Counted from the stretch's first letter, positions 1 through 7,463 are shown. The stretch: DNA of 64,000 bases from Limosilactobacillus caccae (GCF_900156885.1 NZ_FTOY01000010.1:1-64000), one strand, 5' to 3'. Translations and numbers: made by a program. Notes: a model not told the origin generated them from the letters alone.

Positions 1-35
1 TTACCAATTATCCGGCAATTTTAAAGAAACAAGTA

Positions 36-85
36 AAAATCCGAACCACAATTTTTGTCAAAACAAAAATCATGGTTCGGATTTT
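36..85. terminator. Inverted repeat, likely intrinsic terminator
   Basis: Long stem: AAAATCCGAACCA on the left arm pairs with TGGTTCGGATTTT on the right, with further A/T pairing inside, and runs of T on both outer sides. It probably ends a gene lying to the left of the window or the small minus-strand ORF at 169-321. Confidence 0.7.
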
Positions 86-168
86 CATATTTAGAGGCTT
101 GAGGAATTTAGTTTTTTCCCGGCCTCTATATCATCTGATAAATTAAGCTGTTTTAATGGTTAATATTT

Positions 169-321
169 TCATCGTTTGCGCGGAATCCGGTGGGCACCTC
201 GATGCTTTTGCGGCGCAGGTTCGTTTTTATCTTCAAACATCTTGAACACCATCTTCGTCACAAGGGTCTGCAAAACAAGATTGGTTGCGTTCCGCATTAA
301 TTTTCGTTGCCAGTTTTTCAT
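169..321 (-). CDS. Small basic hypothetical protein, 50 aa
   Basis: A 50-codon ORF starts with ATG behind the purine-rich site GAGGGAGCTGATCTG. The product begins MKNWQRKLMRNATNLVLQTL and ends in a basic HRIPRKR tail. The middle is a plausible amphipathic helix (roughly residues 10-30) and there is no signal peptide. I do not recognise a family. Support is only the good ribosome binding site, a downstream hairpin at 36-85 and sensible composition. The plus-strand ORF over the same bases lacks comparable signals. It could be non-coding. Confidence 0.4.
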   Translation of the reverse strand: MKNWQRKLMRNATNLVLQTLVTKMVFKMFEDKNEPAPQKHRGAHRIPRKR

Positions 322-426
322 TCAGATCAGCTCCCTCTACTCGTTTGTTCCTATCCTTCTTCTTTCATTTTAACTGATAACCCGCTGGATTAATAACCAT
401 CTTTACTATTATTTAATCTTCCATAT

Positions 427-466
427 AAAAAAGCTATCAAGTCCGCTGGGATTCTTGATAGCTTTT
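427..466 (-). terminator. Terminator of the luxS-metQ transcript
   Basis: AAAAAGCTATCAAG and CTTGATAGCTTTT form a 13-bp stem just after the metQ-like stop codon, with a T-run on the minus strand. Confidence 0.85.
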
Positions 467-469
467 CTT

Positions 470-1336
470 TTAGTGTTCCAGGTAAGTCAGCGGTTTATCT
501 ACCTCCACCTTCGTCCCCTGGTACTTCTTATTGATCCACGATTGAATCTGCCGGTTATGGTAAAGGGTCACCAACTTTTGATAATTAGCGTTATTGCGAC
601 TCTTTTTGGCAGTCGCGAGGACGTTGATATTGTCCTTCGTGCTCTGGTCGACCTGCTCGTGGTAAATTGAATCCTTTAACACGTTAAGGTGCCCTGTCAG
701 TGCAATCGTATTGCCGATTAATACCAAATCAGTTGACTTCAGTACCCGTGGCCCGGTCGTATCGTCAATTTCTTTAAACTGAAGGTTCTTTGGATTAGCA
801 GCAATCATGTTCGTCCCACTTGTCGCCCCAAAGCCCTTCTTCAACTTAATTAAGCCGGCGCTTTGCAATAAGCGTAAACCACGGGCAGTGTTTGCTGGAT
901 TATTGGCAATCGCCACCGTCGCCCCGTCAGGAATATCCTTGATCTTCTTATAACGATCAGAATAGATCCCCATTGGTTCAAGGTAAGTTGTCCCCAGAGC
1001 AGCTAGTTGTTGCTGCTTATTTTGCTTGTTATAAGCTTGCAAGTATGACCAGGATTGAAAGGCATTGACATCAATCTCGCCACTCGCCGTTGCCTTATTC
1101 AGCCCCACCGGGTCGGTAAAACTCTTGACGCGGATCTTCACCCCTGCCTGTTTGGCCTGCTTACTATCCGCAATGTGTTGCCAGACCTGCACGTCCGGGC
1201 CAATCGTTCCGACCGTAATCTCTTTTTTGCCCGCAAAGCCACCGTTTACCCCGATGCTCAGCACGCCGGCAGCAAACAGCACGACAATAATTCCAATAAT
1301 CCACCATAAAGTACGTTTTCTTCTTCTCTTTCTCAT
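470..1336 (-). CDS. MetQ/NlpA-family substrate-binding protein, membrane-anchored
   Basis: Protein of 288 aa of the NlpA/MetQ family, the extracytoplasmic receptor of methionine (or methionine-like) ABC importers. The family fold is visible from ITVGTIGPDVQVWQHIAD onward, with EIDVNAFQSWSYLQAYN and the IANNPANTARGLRLLQSAGL segment that shapes the ligand pocket. Family members are normally lipoproteins; here a basic start (MRKRRRKR) precedes a hydrophobic helix (about residues 11-29) with no lipobox cysteine, so it is probably held by an uncleaved N-terminal anchor. No MetN ATPase or MetI permease is adjacent, so it must use a transporter encoded elsewhere. It lies 110 bp downstream of luxS on the same strand, and a Met-type T-box lies ahead of both, which supports a methionine role. 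RBS is AAGGGAG. Confidence 0.85.
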   Translation of the reverse strand: MRKRRRKRTLWWIIGIIVVLFAAGVLSIGVNGGFAGKKEITVGTIGPDVQVWQHIADSKQAKQAGVKIRVKSFTDPVGLNKATASGEIDVNAFQSWSYLQAYNKQNKQQQLAALGTTYLEPMGIYSDRYKKIKDIPDGATVAIANNPANTARGLRLLQSAGLIKLKKGFGATSGTNMIAANPKNLQFKEIDDTTGPRVLKSTDLVLIGNTIALTGHLNVLKDSIYHEQVDQSTKDNINVLATAKKSRNNANYQKLVTLYHNRQIQSWINKKYQGTKVEVDKPLTYLEH

Positions 1337-1446
1337 TTAAGACTCTCCCTTACTATTGCAATTCAACTGCACTAGCTAACGGGATTCGGCATGCCTTTTC
1401 TCGAGAAATCGTTAGCACTCGTGTGATTTTGCAGACTGCTTGTTAA

Positions 1447-1923
1447 TTAGTCCACCACGTGACGTTCAAATGGCTGGTCAGAAATCCCCTCATCCAGGAT
1501 CTTCTTTGACCATTCCTTGGCGGAGAATAAGGAGTGGTCACGGTAGTTTCCACATGATTCAATCGTTGTTCCCTGGACGTCTTCCCACTTGGTCTTGTAG
1601 GCAATTTCTTCTAATGATGACTTCAGTGCCTTGGCAACTTCGGTCGTTGAGTGTTCACCCCAGGTAATTAAGTGGAAACCAGTCCGGCAGCCAAATGGTG
1701 AGCAGTCAATCACCCCATCCAACCGGTCACGTAATAGGCCGGCCAATAAGTGTTCAATCGTGTGTAAACCGGCAGTTGGAATTGCGTTTTCATTTGGCTG
1801 CACCAACCGCAAGTCATAGTTGCTAATCTTATCGCCCTTTGGCCCTTCTTCAACGGTAATCAAACGAACGTATGGGGCCTTCACCTTAGTGTGATCTAAT
1901 GTAAAACTTTCAACTTTAGCCAT
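1447..1923 (-). CDS. luxS: S-ribosylhomocysteine lyase LuxS
   Basis: Full-length LuxS (158 aa), which cleaves S-ribosylhomocysteine to homocysteine and DPD, the AI-2 precursor, in the activated methyl cycle. The metal-binding HTIEHL motif (residues about 56-61), the catalytic-cysteine segment [11 protein letters not shown] and the second metal-ligand cysteine in [11 protein letters not shown] are all present. The start follows AAGGAGATTTTAATT. The gene lies directly behind a T-box terminator, so transcription probably rises when uncharged tRNA-Met accumulates. The MetQ-like gene follows on the same strand. Confidence 0.97.
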   Translation of the reverse strand: MAKVESFTLDHTKVKAPYVRLITVEEGPKGDKISNYDLRLVQPNENAIPTAGLHTIEHLLAGLLRDRLDGVIDCSPFGCRTGFHLITWGEHSTTEVAKALKSSLEEIAYKTKWEDVQGTTIESCGNYRDHSLFSAKEWSKKILDEGISDQPFERHVVD

Positions 1924-1964
1924 AATTAAAATCTCCTTTTCTGCTTATCAAAGTAATGGCGGAA

Positions 1965-2255
1965 CAAAAAAATCCCGCGAAATGATAATCCTATCATCTC
2001 CCGGGACGTCTAATTTAATAATTAACGTGATACCACCCTAATTCAACCCTGCCTCACGACAAGGTCCGCACGAAGTACATTCATACTCCAGCACAATAAC
2101 GGGTGCTAGTCGCGGCTTGCTCGCGCTGGCTTACAAACCGAATTGCTCCAAGACCATCTTCGCTATTTTCAACAATCCCAGCTCTCAGCTACCCCGGTTC
2201 TCTGTAAAAGCATTAAATAACTACTCATCTTTTCTAAGCATTTTCTAATTTAATT
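1965..2255 (-). promoter_or_regulatory. T-box leader (tRNA-sensing), probably methionine-specific
   Basis: On the minus strand the T-box core AGGGTGGTATCACG (2026-2039) lies between a long 5' Stem I region and a terminator hairpin (1973-2006: a TCCCGGGAGATGATA arm and its partner) followed by seven T (1966-1972), just upstream of luxS. Stem I shows AGAGA and GGTAGCTGAGAG-like elements. The sequence GCGAAGATGG places ATG (2155-2157) where the specifier codon is expected. In Lactobacillales methionine genes are commonly under Met-T-boxes, which fits luxS and metQ. The T-box itself is seen in the sequence; the Met specificity is inferred. Confidence 0.88.
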
Positions 2256-2261
2256 GTCATT

Positions 2262-2290
2262 ATCATACCGTCATCCTTACTTATTGTCAA
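2262..2290 (-). promoter_or_regulatory. Promoter of the T-box/luxS transcript
   Basis: Minus strand TTGACA (2285-2290), 17-bp spacer, TATGAT (2262-2267). Near-consensus sigma-A promoter placed just ahead of the T-box leader. Confidence 0.8.
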
Positions 2291-2304
2291 CAACTTTTCA
2301 AAAA

Positions 2305-3003
2305 TTAATCGCGATAAAGCATCCGTAAGGTCTTGGCGTCATTCTTCGTGATTCCGGTCTTAATGTTGCGGGGAATCATCACACTATGCTCGTATTCTGG
2401 CGCATGGGCAAGGCCAAGGGCGTGACCAAGTTCGTGTTGGGCAACTTCACTCCGAAACTGCTTGTTGGTGTAGTCAAGCTGGTTCGGGTCAAGGGTTGAT
2501 GTTGCCAGGTGAAGAGCGTTCGTATCTGGATTGTATTCCGTCCGGGTCGACCCCAGTTCAGAAGTCCGGTAGCCGACGTTGCTGTTTCCCGTCGTGTTGT
2601 TAGAAAGGTCCCCGTCAGCGGCGATGATATTAGCCTTTTCCTCATCATCAGTCCAGGTCATGTGCACCGCCTTGACCTTATTCCATTTTTTGACCGCGTC
2701 CTTATAGGCCCACTGGAGTTGCGGATCCTGCGTCGACATGTAGATCTTTAGCTTCTTCTTTTTCCACTTAATCCCCTCTAAGGGCGTGGGAGTGTTATCA
2801 GGAATCGCCAGCCGGTCCGCACGGGGACGACCGGATGATGGACTATTAGCAAACTGAAAATCATTATCATCGTCAGCTGAATTTTGGTCAAAAAACGATG
2901 ACTGAATCGTCGTGCTGGGCGTGTCAGCTTGCACGACTGCGCCGGCTGGGCCAACGCTGAGTATCCCCGCGACCGCTAAACTTACTAAAATTTTCCGCAT
3001 CAT
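2305..3003 (-). CDS. Secreted matrixin-like zinc metalloprotease
   Basis: Predicted exported peptidase of about 232 aa. An N-terminal signal peptide (hydrophobic stretch ILVSLAVAGILSVGPAGAVV, cleavage near AVVQADT) precedes a low-complexity linker and a catalytic domain. The zinc site HELGHALGLAHAPEYEH matches HExxHxxGxxH, with a downstream Met-turn (SVMIP), typical of the M10 matrixin/metzincin group. The ORF could start three codons earlier, but GAGGGGAG then touches that ATG; the ATG at 3003 has a 9-base spacing and is preferred. Single-gene unit. No pro-domain cysteine switch is visible. The substrate cannot be judged from sequence. Confidence 0.85.
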   Translation of the reverse strand: MMRKILVSLAVAGILSVGPAGAVVQADTPSTTIQSSFFDQNSADDDNDFQFANSPSSGRPRADRLAIPDNTPTPLEGIKWKKKKLKIYMSTQDPQLQWAYKDAVKKWNKVKAVHMTWTDDEEKANIIAADGDLSNNTTGNSNVGYRTSELGSTRTEYNPDTNALHLATSTLDPNQLDYTNKQFRSEVAQHELGHALGLAHAPEYEHSVMIPRNIKTGITKNDAKTLRMLYRD

Positions 3004-3090
3004 CTCGAACATCTCCCCTCTTTACTATCACTGTATTCTAGCACTCATCCTAGCACATTACTCCTAATATGCGCAGCTAAAGATAAGGAT

Positions 3091-3126
3091 GGCCCCTAGC
3101 ATTCGGAAAGCCAAACACTAGGGGCC
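3091..3126. terminator. Terminator downstream of alcohol dehydrogenase
   Basis: GGCCCCTAG and CTAGGGGCC form a 9-bp GC-rich stem with an 18-base loop, 20 bp after the dehydrogenase stop; the T-tract is weak on the minus strand. Confidence 0.65.
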
Positions 3127-3145
3127 AAGTTTTAACAAGCTGTTT

Positions 3146-4186
3146 TTAGTCCATGACAATGTATGACTTGATTGCTTGCCGGTCAGCCATTGCCTGGTAA
3201 GCATCGTTAATGTCATTAAGGGTAAAGCTCTTGGTGAAGACCTTCCCTGGGTTGATCTCACCATCAAGCACTGCCTTTAAGAGCACCGCCTTGTCGTAAG
3301 TCGTGACGGAAGCAGGCCCGCCGGCGACAATCGTGTTCTTGTAAAATGGCGTGGTCATGTCTTGCTTTGGCGTGTGTGGTAAGCCAACCCGGCCAACAAT
3401 TGCCCCGGGGCGGCCAACTTGCATTGCCGTTTCCGTTGACTGGTCGGTCCCGACGCATTCGAGGACCGCATCAGCACCGGCGCCGTTAGTCAAGGCCATT
3501 ATCTTGGCAACCCCTTCGTCGCCCCGTTCAGCAACGTTATCGGTTGCCCCAAATTCCTTGGCAAGGGCTTGGCGGTCAGCGTGACGGCTCGTTGAAATAA
3601 TCTTCTTGGCGCCACGCATCTTTGCAGCGATGATTGCACAGAGACCAACAGCACCGTCACCCATCACAACGACCGTGTCACCAGCGCCGACGTTGGCAAC
3701 CCGGGCCGCATGATAACCAGTCGCCATTACATCGGCTAAGGTCAGTAGGGATTTGAGCATTCCTTCGCTGTAATCTTGCGGCTGCCCAGGAATCTTAACT
3801 AATGCCCACTGCCCGTGTTGGAAGCGAATGTATTGGGCTTGTACCCCATCGCTAAAGTTGTCAGCGTGGTCTTGGCATGAACCGTCAAAGCCCGCCCGGC
3901 AGGCAGCACAGTGGCCGCAACCGTGGGTGAAAGGAGCAATGACAAAATCACCAGGTTTAACCGTCGTGATGTCATCCCCAACTTCTTCGACAATCCCAAT
4001 TGCCTCGTGACCAGTGTTTTCAGAATCAGCTTCCTTTTGGTCGAAGCCCCGGTATGCCCAGAGGTCGGACCCACAGACACAGGTACGAACAACCTTGATA
4101 ATTACGTCATCAGCTTTTTCAATCGTTGGCTTCTTAGCGTCAACAACCTTCATTTCGCCAGCTTGGGCAAATAATGCTTTTTTCAT
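3146..4186 (-). CDS. Zinc-dependent medium-chain alcohol dehydrogenase
   Basis: A 346-aa MDR-superfamily dehydrogenase that would oxidise or reduce an alcohol/carbonyl pair with NAD(P). The catalytic zinc ligands are visible as CGSD (Cys about 38) and GHE (about 61-63). A structural zinc lobe has four cysteines in CGHCAACRAGFDGSC. The Rossmann motif is VVVMGDGAVGLCAI near residue 175. Substrate specificity is not readable; the closest relatives by eye are IMP-type zinc ADHs. RBS is AAGGAGGTCACGTGTA. Monocistronic, with its own terminator. Confidence 0.9.
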   Translation of the reverse strand: MKKALFAQAGEMKVVDAKKPTIEKADDVIIKVVRTCVCGSDLWAYRGFDQKEADSENTGHEAIGIVEEVGDDITTVKPGDFVIAPFTHGCGHCAACRAGFDGSCQDHADNFSDGVQAQYIRFQHGQWALVKIPGQPQDYSEGMLKSLLTLADVMATGYHAARVANVGAGDTVVVMGDGAVGLCAIIAAKMRGAKKIISTSRHADRQALAKEFGATDNVAERGDEGVAKIMALTNGAGADAVLECVGTDQSTETAMQVGRPGAIVGRVGLPHTPKQDMTTPFYKNTIVAGGPASVTTYDKAVLLKAVLDGEINPGKVFTKSFTLNDINDAYQAMADRQAIKSYIVMD

Positions 4187-4286
4187 TACACGTGACCTCC
4201 TTAATTTCTATCTTAATTATAAGAGCTTCCAGGTGATGATGTGAAATACTTATTGCTGATGGCAGGCTATGTGGAATTTGCATGGT

Positions 4287-4520
4287 TTATTCTTGGCCGA
4301 CTGACTTCACTGGCTGGAGGAATTGATCGTTAGCAATATCTTGCTGGTAATCATAGTCTTGCCAAGCTGGTGTAGCAAAGATGTTTTGCCGTTTTTTTAC
4401 CGGGGTGAACACGATTGCTGCTCCTTCATTTTTGACCGTATATTCGTTACTTGCCGTCTCAATTTCTTCAGGAACTGACAGGATTCGCGAGGTCCCAATC
4501 TGCTGTAGCTTTACTGTCAT
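4287..4520 (-). CDS. Orphan MazE/AbrB-type antitoxin-like protein
   Basis: A 77-aa protein whose N-terminus (MTVKLQQIGTSRILSVPEEI) resembles the SpoVT/AbrB swapped-hairpin DNA-binding domain of MazE/PemI antitoxins. The acidic C-terminus (about residues 45-77, PAWQDYDYQQDIANDQF) is the kind of tail that wraps a MazF toxin. Strong RBS AAGGAGGAAAATCCA. Downstream (4187-4286) I find no MazF/PemK-like ORF; the alcohol dehydrogenase follows directly. It is therefore an orphan antitoxin or regulator. It is divergent from the ATPase at 4638. Confidence 0.65.
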   Translation of the reverse strand: MTVKLQQIGTSRILSVPEEIETASNEYTVKNEGAAIVFTPVKKRQNIFATPAWQDYDYQQDIANDQFLQPVKSVGQE

Positions 4521-4590
4521 TGGATTTTCCTCCTTAATTATGGCTATCTATATTGTACCGTACCGCTGGAAAGTCTCGCGATGGAAAAAA

Positions 4591-4638
4591 GTTGTAAAAA
4601 GTTGTAAAATAATTTTAAAGTTGTAAAAAGTTGTAAAA
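4591..4638. repeat. Four GTTGTAAAA repeats over the ATPase start
   Basis: GTTGTAAAA occurs at 4591, 4601, 4620 and 4630. The pairs are 10 bp apart (one helix turn) and the two pairs are 29 bp apart. The last copy runs into the ATG at 4638. The array lies in the intergenic region shared with the divergent MazE-like gene. It could be an operator; no protein can be assigned. Confidence 0.7.
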
Positions 4639-5750
4639 TGGTGATTCAAATGCAAAATCCTTTTAATCCAAGTTTTGGGAAAATGCCGAGCATCTTCTTA
4701 GACCGTGACTCCTTATCGCAACGAGTTATTAGCGAACTAAACCGTGGTGACTCGCCATTCCAAACTTCACTTATTTATGGACAACGGGGGGCCGGGAAAA
4801 CCGCCCTTATGACTGATGTTGCTAATGAACTTAAAAAACAAGGCTGGCTGGTCATCGACTTAATTCTCGATGATGACTTTCTAACCTCGCTGATCTCCCA
4901 ACTACAATCGCACCTTGCAAAAGTACATTTATTGAAAGATATTGATGTCAAAGTAAGTCTTCCGGGGATCCAAGTTGACACGAAAGTCGCTAATCAAAAC
5001 GAGAATAGTAACTTTCAAACATTATTTCACGCCCTGCTGGAAAAGTTCACCAGTAAAGGAATCAATGTCTTAATCACGATCGATGAGGTCAAGGCAACCC
5101 CATTACTCAGGAAACTAATCAGCAGCTACCAAATCATGCTGCGCGACAATCTGAACGTTTCTCTGCTAATGGCTGGACTACCGGATAATGTTTCTGAAAT
5201 TCAAAATGATGATGTCCTAACCTTTTTACTACGTGCTAATCGGATCACGCTAAACCCATTAGATGTTGAAAGCGTTAAGACCACTTATAAGCAAATTTTT
5301 ACTAAGGCTGGCTTCACCATTGAAAATGATGCTCTGCTTTACATGACAAAGCAAACGTTAGGATTTGCCTATGCCTTTCAGCTGCTCGGCTACTGGGTCT
5401 GGAATGAAGCGAGTCAGTTAACCGTAAAGAAAATCACAATCGAAAACATTCAAAACATCCTCGATCAATATATCAGCGACCTTAACCGCAATGTCTACTA
5501 TAAGGTTTATAGTGAACTAACGCCTAAAGAACGGGATTTCGTCCAGGCGATGGTAAAAGCAGGTGGCGCAAAAGTGAAGATGCAGACAATCGCCAAGATC
5601 ATGAAGAAAAATTCAAACTACGTGAACGTTTACCGTCGGAAGTTGCTGGATGAGCAGGTAATCAGTACCGCTGGCTACGGCTACGTCAGCTTCCTCTTAC
5701 CACACTTTGATGAATTTATTGAACAACAGATGATTTTGGATGAGTTTTAA
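4638..5750 (+). CDS. AAA ATPase with C-terminal winged helix
   Basis: A 370-aa P-loop ATPase of the archaeal-type/Orc-Cdc6-like group. Walker A is GQRGAGKT (about residues 48-55), Walker B is VLITIDEV, and a probable winged-helix domain lies at the C-terminus (KAGGAKVKMQTIAKIMKKNS onward). No nuclease domain is fused, unlike DUF234-type relatives. There is no Shine-Dalgarno before ATG 4638 or before the alternative in-frame ATG 4650; A/T repeats occupy the region, so translation may be leaderless or weak. The cellular role of such ATPases in lactobacilli is unknown. Convergent with the lipoprotein gene. Confidence 0.75.
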   Translation: MVIQMQNPFNPSFGKMPSIFLDRDSLSQRVISELNRGDSPFQTSLIYGQRGAGKTALMTDVANELKKQGWLVIDLILDDDFLTSLISQLQSHLAKVHLLKDIDVKVSLPGIQVDTKVANQNENSNFQTLFHALLEKFTSKGINVLITIDEVKATPLLRKLISSYQIMLRDNLNVSLLMAGLPDNVSEIQNDDVLTFLLRANRITLNPLDVESVKTTYKQIFTKAGFTIENDALLYMTKQTLGFAYAFQLLGYWVWNEASQLTVKKITIENIQNILDQYISDLNRNVYYKVYSELTPKERDFVQAMVKAGGAKVKMQTIAKIMKKNSNYVNVYRRKLLDEQVISTAGYGYVSFLLPHFDEFIEQQMILDEF

Positions 5751-5798
5751 AATAGCGAGTTCTAGAGGTTGATTTAACCTTTAGAGCCCGCTATTTTT
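5749..5798. terminator. Bidirectional terminator
   Basis: AAAATAGCG...CGCTATTTTT outer stem with an inner TCTAGAGGTT/AACCTTTAGA stem, between convergent genes. Confidence 0.85.
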
Positions 5799-5821
5799 AC
5801 ATATTTGTAAATACCTTTATT

Positions 5822-6409
5822 TTATTCATTCGCAATTCGTTCAAAGGCTGACGCCACATCCTGGTTAGACGTTGGCTTACAGTCTGGGTCACCGTTATTA
5901 GATTGGTCGACTAATACGACCGGCTTGCCGTTATGGAAGGCAAAGAAGTAGGTGATCCGGGCTGCTGGCGGCTCAGGGTTATCGTAGTTATAGATTGCCA
6001 CGACGTTATATTCGTAGTCCCCTTCACCAGTCGGTGCCCAGCCAATTAAGCCTGGTTGGCCGTTGACTAATTCATTACTGAGGCTCTCGGGATAAGAAAT
6101 CCCGGTCACCGTCTTGAGCTGACTTTGTCCATCATATTTTTCGTATGACTGGCCCATCGTCGGTGCCCACTTATTGATGAACGATGTCAACTGCGCATCC
6201 TTACTGCTATTCCACAGCGTGTCATCATGGTGGGATGAACTGCTCGAGCTCATCGCTTGTTGACTGCTGCTATCATTATTAGTTACTGCTTGGCTAGTTT
6301 GACTGCTACTCTGGCTGGCATTGTCACTACTTTGACTGCTTTGCTCCCCGCAAGCCGTCAAGGTGACCCCCATTGCAGCAATCGCCAATAACCCGATTAT
6401 CTTTTTCAT
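5822..6409 (-). CDS. Lipoprotein, DUF4767-like
   Basis: A 195-aa predicted surface lipoprotein. The signal peptide ends in a clear lipobox (LTAC, Cys20), followed by a Ser/Gln-rich linker (about residues 22-62) and a globular domain with LWNSSKDAQLTSFINKWAP and MGQSYEKYDG, the pattern I associate with DUF4767 of lactobacilli. The domain's function is unknown. RBS is GGGGGAGATACAA. It lies downstream of a small ORF but is separated from it by a terminator (6429-6460), so it is probably expressed alone. Confidence 0.8.
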   Translation of the reverse strand: MKKIIGLLAIAAMGVTLTACGEQSSQSSDNASQSSSQTSQAVTNNDSSSQQAMSSSSSSHHDDTLWNSSKDAQLTSFINKWAPTMGQSYEKYDGQSQLKTVTGISYPESLSNELVNGQPGLIGWAPTGEGDYEYNVVAIYNYDNPEPPAARITYFFAFHNGKPVVLVDQSNNGDPDCKPTSNQDVASAFERIANE

Positions 6410-6428
6410 TTGTATCTCCCCCGAATCG

Positions 6429-6460
6429 AAAAAATGAGGCTGAAACGCAGCTCAACCTCT
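6429..6460 (-). terminator. Terminator of the 37-aa ORF
   Basis: Minus strand GAGGTTGA/TCAGCCTC stem (one G-T pair) followed by ATTTTTTC. Confidence 0.7.
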
Positions 6461-6470
6461 TCCACACTAA

Positions 6471-6584
6471 TTAATCCTTCTTCTTGGCGTCATTCATTGC
6501 CTTCATGATTGAAGGGTTCTTTGAGTGACAATCCTTGATCATTTGGATATCTTCTTCACTTAATTCAACAGTGTACTTTGCCAT
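6471..6584 (-). CDS. Small hypothetical protein, 37 aa
   Basis: A 37-codon ORF with RBS GAGGGAAGAAT before ATG; the product starts MAKYTVELSEEDIQMIKDCH and ends AMNDAKKKD. Its own terminator follows immediately (6429-6460). Composition is helical and charged with one cysteine and no membrane segment. I do not recognise the family, but RBS, length and terminator make a real gene likely. Confidence 0.65.
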   Translation of the reverse strand: MAKYTVELSEEDIQMIKDCHSKNPSIMKAMNDAKKKD

Positions 6585-6659
6585 ATTCTTCCCTCACTTC
6601 GTAAAATAGTTACCTTTACTATATCACAGAAAGTTATTACTGACGCACCTTTCCTTAAC

Positions 6660-6688
6660 TTGACGACGAAAAAAGGATTTGTTAGACT
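6660..6688 (+). promoter_or_regulatory. Promoter of SMR efflux operon
   Basis: TTGACG (6660-6665), 17-bp spacer, TAGACT (6683-6688). Transcription would start near 6695, which rules out the longer TTG-initiated reading of the first SMR gene. Confidence 0.7.
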
Positions 6689-6694
6689 CATGGT

Positions 6695-6767
6695 ACGAAG
6701 TAATCGGAGGATTGCCTAAAAGAGGTAGTTGGATAAGATTAATGATCTTATCCGGCTACCTTTTTTT
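6695..6767 (+). promoter_or_regulatory. Structured leader with attenuator terminator
   Basis: The transcript from the 6660-6688 promoter would begin with about 27 bases containing small helices (TAC-GAA-GTA; AATC-GGAG-GATT). A strong terminator follows (GGTAG...GGATAAGAT / ATCTTATCC...CTACC, then seven T at 6761-6767), all before the gene's RBS. This is the architecture of a transcription attenuator or short riboswitch. YkkCD-type SMR pairs in other Firmicutes are often guanidine-controlled, but I cannot match this leader to a guanidine class I know. Confidence 0.6.
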
Positions 6768-6789
6768 GTTGGAGAAAAGGAGGATATCT

Positions 6790-7116
6790 ATGAGCAAAAG
6801 CTGGTTACACGTTATTTTAGGTGGAATTTTAGAAATCTTTTGGGTCCTGTCGCTGAAGATGTCCCATAATTTTACGGTCTTTCCCTATAACATTATCACT
6901 CTTCTCCTGGTGGTGGTTAGTTTCTACCTCTTTTCTAAGGGGATGGAAGAATTGCCATCGGGGGTTGCCTATACGGTCTATACCGGAATTGGCGCAGTCG
7001 GGACAATTATCTTCGGGATTATCTTTCTCGGTGAGAGTGTTTCAACCCCAAAGATCGTTTTCGCCCTACTTTTAATCGTTGGCATTCTGGGACTCAAAAT
7101 GACTTCGGAGGGATGA
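6790..7116 (+). CDS. SMR-family efflux subunit A
   Basis: A 108-aa small multidrug resistance protein with four predicted membrane helices. The SMR hallmark region starts at HVILGGILEIFWVLSLK (conserved Glu14-type residue in helix 1), with a helix-4 GxLGLK segment (ILGLKMTSEG). Proton-coupled export of cationic compounds such as guanidinium or quaternary ammonium is the family role. The start is ATG 6790 behind AAAAGGAGGATATCT; an in-frame TTG at 6679 would precede the transcription start. It probably forms a heteromer with the next gene, 4 bp downstream. Confidence 0.9.
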   Translation: MSKSWLHVILGGILEIFWVLSLKMSHNFTVFPYNIITLLLVVVSFYLFSKGMEELPSGVAYTVYTGIGAVGTIIFGIIFLGESVSTPKIVFALLLIVGILGLKMTSEG

Positions 7117-7120
7117 GTTA

Positions 7121-7435
7121 ATGGAATATATTTACTTAATTTTTTCAGGAATCTTCGAAGTGTTAATGGTTTATGCCTTAAACTGCTCACGGGGGTTCAA
7201 AATTTTGCGGTGGACCATCGCAACCCTAATTCTCGCTGGCCTTAGTCTCGAAACATTATCACTTGCGATGACCTGGATGGAAGCAGGGATTGCTTACAGT
7301 ATTTGGGTTGCTTTTGGCTCGATCGGTTCAATCATTTTGGGTGTCGTGATGTTTCATGATAAGTTGAAGGCAAAGCAACTATCCTTTATGGCGCTAATTA
7401 TCGTTGCGGTAATTGGCCTGAAAATTTGGGGATAA
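7121..7435 (+). CDS. SMR-family efflux subunit B
   Basis: A 104-aa SMR protein with four helices and conserved IFSGIFEVLMVYAL (helix-1 Glu) and AYSIWVAFGSIGSIILG. It starts 4 bp after the previous stop with GGAGGG overlapping that gene's end, so the two are translationally coupled. Paired SMR genes (YkkC/YkkD or EbrAB type) generally act as heterodimers. The substrate is unknown. Confidence 0.9.
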   Translation: MEYIYLIFSGIFEVLMVYALNCSRGFKILRWTIATLILAGLSLETLSLAMTWMEAGIAYSIWVAFGSIGSIILGVVMFHDKLKAKQLSFMALIIVAVIGLKIWG

Positions 7436-7463
7436 AATGGACTTATTTTAAGAGGTGACAAGA

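Noticed and set aside
176-373. Plus-strand ORF of 65 codons
   Set aside because: No RBS, unlikely composition; the minus strand has a better small ORF (169-321) with an RBS.
1375-1416. GCTAACG/CGTTAGC inverted repeat between luxS and metQ as a terminator
   Set aside because: Large loop and no T-run on the minus strand; metQ is more likely read through from luxS.
4187-4286. Possible MazF toxin downstream of the MazE-like gene
   Set aside because: The only frame here does not resemble MazF and runs into the dehydrogenase start.
6679-6789. TTG-started N-terminal extension of the first SMR protein
   Set aside because: It would precede the predicted transcription start and read through a strong terminator hairpin; ATG 6790 has an ideal RBS.
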